From: Verrucomicrobiales bacterium
GTDB lineage: Bacteria > Verrucomicrobiota > Verrucomicrobiia > Verrucomicrobiales > DEV007
Reading direction: 5' to 3'
NCBI GenBank assembly: GCA_023253615.1
Contig: JALRFZ010000406.1
Coordinates: 1 to 9,309, forward strand
DNA length: 9,309 nt
The notes under the pieces were generated by a model that worked only from the letters and a program-made list of their open reading frames with translations, had not been told where the DNA came from and ran no database searches. Position 1 is the stretch's first letter. Each line of letters opens with the position of its first letter. Positions 1-4,348 of the stretch are shown here, one piece after another. Made by a program: the position numbers and the translations under genes.

Positions 1-713
1 CAGGGATGCTCGTCGAAGCTGTAGCCGAGCCCCCGATGGGTCTTCACGGGATCGTAGGCGGGATCGATCGCGTGCATCTTTTTGCGCAGGGTCTTGATGT
101 GGGCATCGACGGTGCGATCGAGCGCGGCCTCGGGTTCGTCCCAGACGAGGTCCATCAATTGATCGCGCGAATAGACACGGCCGGGATGGGAGAGAAACAC
201 TTTCAGCATCCCGAATTCGTACCGCGAGAGGCCGAGGTCGGTGCCGTCGAGCCGGGCCTGGTAACGATCGGTGAGCAGCTCGAGGCGGCCTTTTTTCATC
301 ACTTCGGGTGTCGCGGAAGCCACCGTGTCCCCGGTGGCGACCGCTCGTTTGCTGCGTCGCAGGATGGCCCCGACCCGGGCGGTGAGCTCGCGCGGGCTGA
401 AGGGTTTCACGACGTAGTCGTCGGCTCCCAGTTCGAGTCCGACGACGCGATCGATCTCGCCATCGCGGGCGGTGAGAAAGAGCACGGGCACCTCGGACCC
501 GCGCCGGATCTCGCGGCAGACCTCGAAGCCGGTGAGGTCGGGCAGACCGACATCGAGGATGACGATCGCCGGATCCCGTTCGCGGAAGATCGCCAGACCC
601 GCCTCTCCCGTACCCGCGTGGACGGCCTCGAAGCCCGCCGACTCCAGCGCGTAGACGACGGTCTCGGCGATGGCCGGTTCGTCTTCGATGAGGAGGACGA
701 GGGTGCGGCTCAT
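1..713 (-). CDS. creB: CreB-like two-component response regulator (OmpR/PhoB family), 3' end at window edge
   Basis: This is a cytoplasmic DNA-binding response regulator, phosphorylated by a sensor kinase to control transcription. Residues 1-120 form the receiver domain: acidic pocket E10/D11 in LIEDEP, phospho-acceptor D54 in ILDVGLPD, switch threonine T81 in FLTARD, and K103 in VVKPFSPRE. Residues 135-237 are the winged-helix effector domain, with RYEFGMLK, SRDQLMDLVW, DRTVDAHIKTLRKK and a closing THRGLGYSF. The phrases ILDVGLPD, GADDYV.KPFSPRE and DRTVD.HIKTLR match E. coli CreB more closely than PhoB or OmpR. At least 237 residues are present, against 229 in E. coli CreB. The next codon begins TG at the left edge, so the stop could be immediately beyond it. 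No clear Shine-Dalgarno precedes the ATG at 713. A CreC-like kinase would be expected downstream, outside the window. The family is certain; the CreB assignment is likely but not proven. Confidence 0.9.
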   Translation of the reverse strand, partial: MSRTLVLLIEDEPAIAETVVYALESAGFEAVHAGTGEAGLAIFRERDPAIVILDVGLPDLTGFEVCREIRRGSEVPVLFLTARDGEIDRVVGLELGADDYVVKPFSPRELTARVGAILRRSKRAVATGDTVASATPEVMKKGRLELLTDRYQARLDGTDLGLSRYEFGMLKVFLSHPGRVYSRDQLMDLVWDEPEAALDRTVDAHIKTLRKKMHAIDPAYDPVKTHRGLGYSFDEHP

Positions 714-776
714 GGTCGGATCGACGCGGCGATGAAAGAGGGTGCGATCCGCGATGAAACCCTGTCAGGTCGGGAC

Positions 777-788
777 GATCCCGGGATC
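777..788. repeat. 12-bp perfect palindrome at the lipoprotein stop codon
   Basis: GATCCCGGGATC is a perfect palindrome overlapping the end of the lipoprotein gene and lying about 65 nt upstream of the creB-like start. It could be a protein-binding dyad, or chance in GC-rich DNA. There is no T-tract, so it is not a terminator. Confidence 0.3.
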
Positions 789-1392
789 AACTGCCCGGGA
801 AGGGGGGGTGTACCTCGGGAAGTTGGCGGGGGTTGTATTTCTCGCCGGGATAGAAGAGGAAGCCGGGGTTCTCGCTGATGAGCTCGTATTTCGAAAGGCG
901 GAACTCGGGGATGACGAAGTTCGAATTCGGATCGTAGATCTTCTGCCCGGTGAAGCTGCCCCAGATGCGGTATTCGTAATTGTGATCGTAACCGTGGACC
1001 TGGGCGACGCCTTCCTCGGGGACGCGGTCGGGCTGCTTGATGATGCTCTCGTTCATGATGACGAGTTTGGCGGTCGACCAGGGTTGGCCGGGCTGGCGGA
1101 GGTATCCCCAGAAGCGCGTCCCATCGGTCCACCAGCGGCGGCCGATGTAGTAGTTGCCCGGTGCCTCGGTGGCGATGATGGCGTTGCGGGCCTTCACCTG
1201 GGGATGGTTCAATTGCGAGGGCGTGAGCTGCCCCGCCACCGCACCGGATCCGCTCATGCCGGCACCACCGGTCGTACCCGTGGTGGTGCAGGAGGAAAGC
1301 AGGGCGGAGGCGGCGAGCGCGAGCGGGAGGAGTGCCAGTCTTTGAGCCAGGACAGCTTGGGAGCCTCCGGCGCGGTTCGGGAGATGTTTCAT
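787..1392 (-). CDS. Hypothetical lipoprotein, 201 aa
   Basis: I do not recognise the family. The N-terminus has a basic start, a hydrophobic stretch (residues 19-32) and a lipobox LLSSC with the lipidated cysteine at residue 35, so the product should be exported and membrane-anchored by signal peptidase II. A low-complexity Thr/Gly/Ser/Ala linker (36-54) leads to a globular part of about 140 residues. That part is rich in aromatic residues, with clusters YYIGRRWW (81-88), FWGYLRQPGQPW (94-105) and YDHNYEYRIWGSF (135-147). The C-terminus is proline-rich and has no membrane segment. An ATG at 1407 (MLERS) is possible, but the ATG at 1392 has GGAA about 7 nt upstream and gives a conventional lipoprotein signal, so I chose it. 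The gene lies between the Mini-III-like gene and the creB-like gene on the same strand, with its own candidate promoter. It looks lineage-specific; its role is unknown. Confidence 0.78.
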   Translation of the reverse strand: MKHLPNRAGGSQAVLAQRLALLPLALAASALLSSCTTTGTTGGAGMSGSGAVAGQLTPSQLNHPQVKARNAIIATEAPGNYYIGRRWWTDGTRFWGYLRQPGQPWSTAKLVIMNESIIKQPDRVPEEGVAQVHGYDHNYEYRIWGSFTGQKIYDPNSNFVIPEFRLSKYELISENPGFLFYPGEKYNPRQLPEVHPPFPGS

Positions 1393-1405
1393 AGAGCGTT
1401 CCAAC

Positions 1406-1423
1406 AAAAAAGCCTGGCAGGCT
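1406..1423 (-). terminator. Terminator-like hairpin with T-tract in the leader of the lipoprotein gene
   Basis: Read on the minus strand, AGCCT-GCC-AGGCT forms a perfect 5-bp stem with a 3-nt loop, followed immediately by a run of six Ts. It is positioned to end transcripts from the hslO/Mini-III-like pair, about 55 nt after their last stop. It also lies downstream of the only plausible promoter for the lipoprotein gene and 13 nt before its ATG, so it could act as an attenuator. The stem is short. Confidence 0.5.
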
Positions 1424-1431
1424 GGGTCAAA

Positions 1432-1460
1432 ACGATAGGTCGATCCACGATATTAGTAAA
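1432..1460 (-). promoter_or_regulatory. Candidate sigma-70-type promoter for the lipoprotein gene
   Basis: On the minus strand, TTTACT (1460-1455) and TATCGT (1437-1432) are separated by exactly 17 nt. Each hexamer matches the consensus at 4 of 6 positions. The surrounding 1430-1480 stretch is the most AT-rich part of the left half of the window. The predicted start near 1425 is just before the terminator-like hairpin. It is inferred from sequence only. Confidence 0.4.
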
Positions 1461-1478
1461 ATGGGGAATTTTTTAGAA

Positions 1479-1775
1479 TTACCTCCGATTTCGCTCCTGT
1501 TTCTCAAAAGTGGGAAGAATTTCGGCCTGAATCCACGCGAAAGCGGCCTCCATGCCCTGGTTTTGATAAATTTCCCCGATCTTCGCCTCGACGGAGGTGG
1601 GATTGCCGAAGCAGGCGAGGAATTGGTTCGAGGTCATGCGTCGCTGGGTCTCACCGCAGACGGTGCCCCTCTCGCGGAGGATCCACTCGCGGGCGTAGAG
1701 GTCGAGGATGGTGTCGCCGATCCAGGCGAGGGCCTGCTCGCGGCGTTTCTCCCCGTCTTTGCGGCTCGGTTTCAT
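1479..1775 (-). CDS. Mini-III-like RNase III-domain protein, 98 aa
   Basis: This is a probable small endoribonuclease of the RNase III superfamily, without a double-stranded-RNA-binding domain. Residues 15-37 (ALAWIGDTILDLYAREWILRE in two parts) align with the Mini-III opening ALAYIGDAIFEVYVR, giving the conserved G20-D21. Residues 60-77 (TSVEAKIGEIYQNQG) correspond to the second motif, .FEALIGA.Y...G, with conserved E63. The two acidic residues expected in Mini-III are therefore present. As in Mini-III, Ala replaces the glutamate found in classical RNase III at E..GD. Known Mini-III enzymes are about 130-145 residues and mature 23S rRNA ends; this protein is shorter, mainly between the two motifs. 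The ATG at 1775 lies 7 nt after the hslO stop and has no Shine-Dalgarno, so it is probably co-transcribed and translationally coupled. The fold call is good; activity is uncertain because of the shortening. Confidence 0.75.
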   Translation of the reverse strand: MKPSRKDGEKRREQALAWIGDTILDLYAREWILRERGTVCGETQRRMTSNQFLACFGNPTSVEAKIGEIYQNQGMEAAFAWIQAEILPTFEKQERNRR

Positions 1776-1782
1776 GGAAGCT

Positions 1783-2592
1783 TCAACGTGCCGCCTGATC
1801 GCGACGGAAGGCTTCGAGGGCCTCGCTCGTGATGGTGTAGCGGGCCCCGCAACGCGGGCAACCGGCCGCGATGACCTCGCTGCCGCCGAAGACGGCCTCG
1901 AGCGATTCCTCGTTCATGTTCGCGATGATGGGATAGATGCGTTCGGGGCCGCAGCCGCAGTCGAAGCGGTATTGCCGCACCTCGAGGAGGCTCAGGGTTT
2001 CCGTTTGGTCGATCCCGCGGATCGCCTCCTCATCGAGGGCGTGAAGCCAATCGAGATCACATTCGGGCTGGGCGGAGATCATCACGAAATCGTCGCCTCC
2101 ATGCCGGAAATACCGGGCGGGCCGCTGCTCGCTCTGGCGGTAAAAGCTCTCGGCGAGCTCGAAGAAGTCGAGGGAGTGCGCCTCGATGAGGCTCTGGCGG
2201 GGCTCGCGGCCGGCGACGCTGACCTGCGAGATGAAGAGATTTTGATCCCGCTCGCGCACGTCTTCGGTGAAGAGGCGGCCGACGAGATTCCCGGCCCGGT
2301 TGCTGCCGGTGAGGAAGACATTCTGCAGGGGATCCTGCCAGCTCAGGGTCCAGGCGATGGCTTCGTTCCACGGACGCGAGGCGAGGTGCAGGCCGAGGGC
2401 GGCGAGGCCGTCCTTGAGCAACAGATCCTGCTCGGGCCGGTGGCGGATGCCGTGCTGCATGAGGTGCAGGTAGAAATCGGTGTAGATGGGCGTGAAGTCG
2501 CCGCGCACGAGGAGGGCGTTGCGTTCGCGCACGAAGTAGCAACGGATCTCGATGGCTTCGGGCACCGCGTCTGGGTCGGGATCTTCGGACAT
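1783..2592 (-). CDS. hslO: Hsp33 redox-regulated holdase chaperone
   Basis: Hsp33 is a cytosolic chaperone that is inactive when reduced and zinc-bound, and becomes a holdase under oxidative and unfolding stress. The decisive feature is the C-terminal redox switch: CGC, 30 residues, then CPRC, matching the family's CXC-X27-32-CXXC zinc motif. These are Cys212, 214, 245 and 248 counted from the start chosen here. The following GARYTITSEALEAFRR resembles the family's C-terminal helix. The N-terminal part (about 12-190) fits the substrate-binding domain, including RALLVRGDFTPIYTDF-like and LNVFLTGSNRAGNLVG-like stretches. At 269 residues it is slightly shorter than E. coli Hsp33 (292). I chose the ATG at 2592 (MSEDPDPD); an in-frame ATG at 2610 would add MPPFFS, and neither has a Shine-Dalgarno. 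It is the first gene of a probable two-gene operon with the Mini-III-like gene, and is divergent from the nucleotide-binding-fold gene. Confidence 0.94.
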   Translation of the reverse strand: MSEDPDPDAVPEAIEIRCYFVRERNALLVRGDFTPIYTDFYLHLMQHGIRHRPEQDLLLKDGLAALGLHLASRPWNEAIAWTLSWQDPLQNVFLTGSNRAGNLVGRLFTEDVRERDQNLFISQVSVAGREPRQSLIEAHSLDFFELAESFYRQSEQRPARYFRHGGDDFVMISAQPECDLDWLHALDEEAIRGIDQTETLSLLEVRQYRFDCGCGPERIYPIIANMNEESLEAVFGGSEVIAAGCPRCGARYTITSEALEAFRRDQAAR

Positions 2593-2706
2593 GGAAAAAA
2601 AAGGCGGCATCCGGGCCGCGGCACGGAGACCATACGTCCGCTTTCATCTCCACGCGAACGCGGACCCACGGAAAATGCGGATTGAAACCCTGACGGGGAG
2701 AGTGTT

Positions 2707-2714
2707 AGAAGGAG
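2707..2714 (+). promoter_or_regulatory. Strong ribosome binding site of the cNMP-fold gene
   Basis: AGAAGGAG lies 7 nt before the ATG at 2722 and is nearly ideal anti-16S complementarity. It fixes this start. It also stands out because almost no other gene in the window has a recognisable Shine-Dalgarno sequence. Confidence 0.8.
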
Positions 2715-2721
2715 CGTCCTC

Positions 2722-3129
2722 ATGAACGAAACCGCTTTGATCGAGGTGCTCCGGAGCGGCACCGACCTTTCCCGCGTCAGCGACAGCTCGCTCGCCGGGC
2801 TGGCACGGGGTGGCACCGTGCGCGAGCCGGTGGTCGGCTCGGAGATCGTGCGCCAGGGCGAGACCAGCCAACAGATCTGGATCCTCCTGACGGGAGAGCT
2901 GGAGATCCTCATCGACGGCGAGGTGGTGAACCGCATCACCTCTCCCGGCGAGGTCGTCGGCCAGATCAGCGCGGTCTCGATGATCCCGGCGACCGCCACG
3001 GTGCGCGTCGCCACGCCCTCGACCTGCCTCTGCGTGCCGCATCGCGCCCTGCACCTGCTCTTCGGCGCGCATCCGGATCTCGCGGAGGCGCTCCTGCGCT
3101 CGATGGCGAAATATCTGGGATCGCGCTGA
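2722..3129 (+). CDS. Stand-alone cyclic-nucleotide-binding-fold protein, 135 aa
   Basis: This is a single Crp/Fnr-type jelly-roll domain with no DNA-binding or enzymatic partner, so its role would be sensing or protein interaction. The fold is visible as VGSEIVRQGETSQQIWILLTGELEILIDGE (residues 38-67, given here as a description of consecutive strands and the conserved GE(T), LL.GEL pattern) and the phosphate-cassette position SPGEVVGQISAV...PATATVRV (74-96). In canonical cAMP/cGMP binders this cassette reads G-E-L...P-R-S/T-A-T. Here the ribose-binding Glu is Gln81 and the phosphate-binding Arg is Ala90, so classical cyclic nucleotide binding is doubtful. C102 and C104 lie in the following strand. 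A C-terminal helix (about 114-133) closes the domain. The gene is divergent from hslO and convergent with the GYF-PH gene, only 15 nt away. Confidence 0.9.
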   Translation: MNETALIEVLRSGTDLSRVSDSSLAGLARGGTVREPVVGSEIVRQGETSQQIWILLTGELEILIDGEVVNRITSPGEVVGQISAVSMIPATATVRVATPSTCLCVPHRALHLLFGAHPDLAEALLRSMAKYLGSR

Positions 3130-3144
3130 GGCGGGCACGGCACC

Positions 3145-3735
3145 TCAGGCGACGACGCCTTCCTTCATCTCCTGCGAGAGCTGGAAGAGACGATGGACCT
3201 GCTTCAGCGGGATGTGGGCGATGTCGGTGCGGCGCTCGCCGCCGAGAAGCAGGGAGAAGGTGCCGAGCCCCTTGCCCTCGTCGCGCATCAGGGTGTTCGT
3301 CACGGCCTTCCACGGATGGGCCTCGAGCTCGTAGCCCTTGCGGTTTTCCGTCATGATGAAAAGATGGCGGTCTGTCAGGATGACGCACTGTTTCGTCTTG
3401 CTGAGGAGGCCGGCCTTGGCCTGCACCGCGATGTAATAGATGCTCTCGCCCTGGCCGACGATGTTCGACACTTCACGGAAGGCGATGCCGACGCGCTGGG
3501 TGTCCTGGCCATCGTCCACAAAATGGGTGATCTGCTCCTGGATCTCGAAGACTTCATGGAGCGGCTTCCACTCGCCGATGCCGTCGTAGTAGACAAAATC
3601 GTTGATCCCGATCTCGTCCGCATTCAGCAGGGCGAGGAGATCCTCCTCGTTGTAGGGCCCCCGCGGATCCCGCTCGCCGCGCTTGAGAATGGAAAATAAA
3701 ATTCCTGGATACGGGGCGGTCTCGGATTCGCTCAT
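3145..3735 (-). CDS. GYF-domain plus bacterial PH-like domain protein, 196 aa
   Basis: Residues 13-62 resemble the GYF_2-type adaptor domain: a first strand ILFSILKRG, a central RGPYNEEDLLALL in which GPY is the family's GP motif, and a closing VYYDGIGEWKPL with the W.PL ending. After a linker, residues 95-195 resemble a YokE-type bacterial PH domain. It begins ESIYYIAVQAKAG, followed by QCVILTDRHLFIMT, an ELEAHPW strand, and FSLLLGGER before a C-terminal helix (IPLKQVHRLFQLSQEM). GYF domains typically bind proline-rich peptides, and PH-like domains bind lipids or proteins; what this one binds is not evident. No signal peptide or membrane segment is visible, so it is probably cytoplasmic. The ATG at 3735 has no Shine-Dalgarno. 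The thioesterase gene lies upstream on the same strand, 104 nt away. I assign the domains by pattern; the exact families are likely but unconfirmed. Confidence 0.83.
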   Translation of the reverse strand: MSESETAPYPGILFSILKRGERDPRGPYNEEDLLALLNADEIGINDFVYYDGIGEWKPLHEVFEIQEQITHFVDDGQDTQRVGIAFREVSNIVGQGESIYYIAVQAKAGLLSKTKQCVILTDRHLFIMTENRKGYELEAHPWKAVTNTLMRDEGKGLGTFSLLLGGERRTDIAHIPLKQVHRLFQLSQEMKEGVVA

Positions 3736-3820
3736 GGATGGGGGACGCTGGATGTATTTACAATGTGAGTGAATCGCCGGATTTCAGCAAGATCAAAATC
3801 GTGGTGGACCCCGTCCGGCG

Positions 3821-3851
3821 AAAAAAAGTCCGTCCTTTCTCACTCCGTGAG
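3821..3851 (-). terminator. Weak terminator candidate after the thioesterase gene
   Basis: On the minus strand, CTCAC-GGA-GTGAG (3851-3839) forms a 5-bp stem that includes the thioesterase stop codon, and a run of seven Ts follows about 11 nt later (3827-3821). The separation between stem and T-run makes this only a weak intrinsic terminator candidate. Confidence 0.25.
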
Positions 3852-4247
3852 CCTGAGCCACTCGGAAGGCATGCGGCGGGGCCGCCCCTCGGGCAATTGC
3901 ACGAGCGCGACGATCTGGGTCGCCGCCGCAACCGGCCTTGCCTCGCCGCCCGGGGCGGTGGCGGAAAGCCGGAAGGCACAGGTCGCCCGCACCTTTTCGA
4001 CGGCGACGAGGCTCGCGACGACGCGGATTTCATCGCCGAGGCGGGCCGGGGCGCGATAATCGATCTCCGTCCGCACCACCGCGAGGAACAGCCCCGTGTC
4101 CATCATCCCTGCCGCGGGCATCCCGAGTGCGGCGAAGAGGGCGGTGCGCGCTTTCTCGACGTAGCGCAGGTAGGCGATGTTCGAGACGACGCCACCGCAA
4201 TCGGTGTCGTAGAAAATCACGGTTTCGGAAATCTCGGCGTCAATCAT
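3840..4247 (-). CDS. YbgC/4-hydroxybenzoyl-CoA thioesterase-family acyl-CoA thioesterase, 135 aa
   Basis: This is a hot-dog-fold thioesterase that hydrolyses acyl-CoA thioesters in the cytoplasm. The diagnostic motif is FYDTDCGGVVSNIAYLRYVE (residues 12-31), equivalent to the family's Y.DTD.GGVV...YL...E, with D16 as the catalytic aspartate. The rest follows the family pattern: ARTALFAALG (33-42), a strand VVRTEIDYRAPARLGDEI (57-74) matching the conserved .Y..PA..GD.., and LVAVEKVRATCAFRL (80-94). The length of 135 residues is standard. The histidine that E. coli YbgC carries two residues before the A/N-Y-L is Asn here, which also occurs among HBT-type relatives. The ATG at 4247 begins the family similarity; an upstream extension would be arginine-rich and unlike the family. 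There is no Shine-Dalgarno, only a C-rich tract. It is divergent from the secreted Lon-like gene. Substrate is unknown. Confidence 0.92.
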   Translation of the reverse strand: MIDAEISETVIFYDTDCGGVVSNIAYLRYVEKARTALFAALGMPAAGMMDTGLFLAVVRTEIDYRAPARLGDEIRVVASLVAVEKVRATCAFRLSATAPGGEARPVAAATQIVALVQLPEGRPRRMPSEWLRLTE

Positions 4248-4300
4248 AGGGGGGGGTGGAGTGGCTCTTTTGGAAATCCCGGCGGCGCGGCAGTGCGGCA

Positions 4301-4329
4301 TGGACAGCCCGGATCGCAAATGGTAGCAT
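4301..4329 (+). promoter_or_regulatory. Candidate sigma-70-type promoter for the secreted Lon-like gene
   Basis: TGGACA (4301-4306, 5 of 6 to the -35 consensus) and TAGCAT (4324-4329, 4 of 6 to the -10) are separated by 17 nt. Transcription would start around 4336, 10-13 nt before the ATG at 4349. This argues against the longer GTG start at 4256, which would lie upstream of the promoter. It is the best-matching promoter I see in the window. Confidence 0.5.
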
Positions 4330-4348
4330 CCCGCGCGTGTACTCCAGC

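Noticed and set aside
742..2685. Plus-strand open frames of 244 and 325 codons over the lipoprotein and hslO genes.
   Set aside because: They are antisense shadows in GC-rich DNA. The minus strand carries a clear lipobox protein and an Hsp33 with an intact zinc motif.
2682..2710. Possible promoter TTGAAA ... TTAGAA upstream of the cNMP-fold gene.
   Set aside because: The -35 is good, but the -10 matches only about 2 of 6 positions and overlaps the Shine-Dalgarno sequence, so a start there would leave no room for the ribosome binding site.
4256..4348. A longer GTG-initiated start for the secreted Lon-like protein, adding 31 residues.
   Set aside because: The extension lies upstream of and across the best promoter match (4301-4329), contains no signal-peptide features, and would bury the Sec signal internally.
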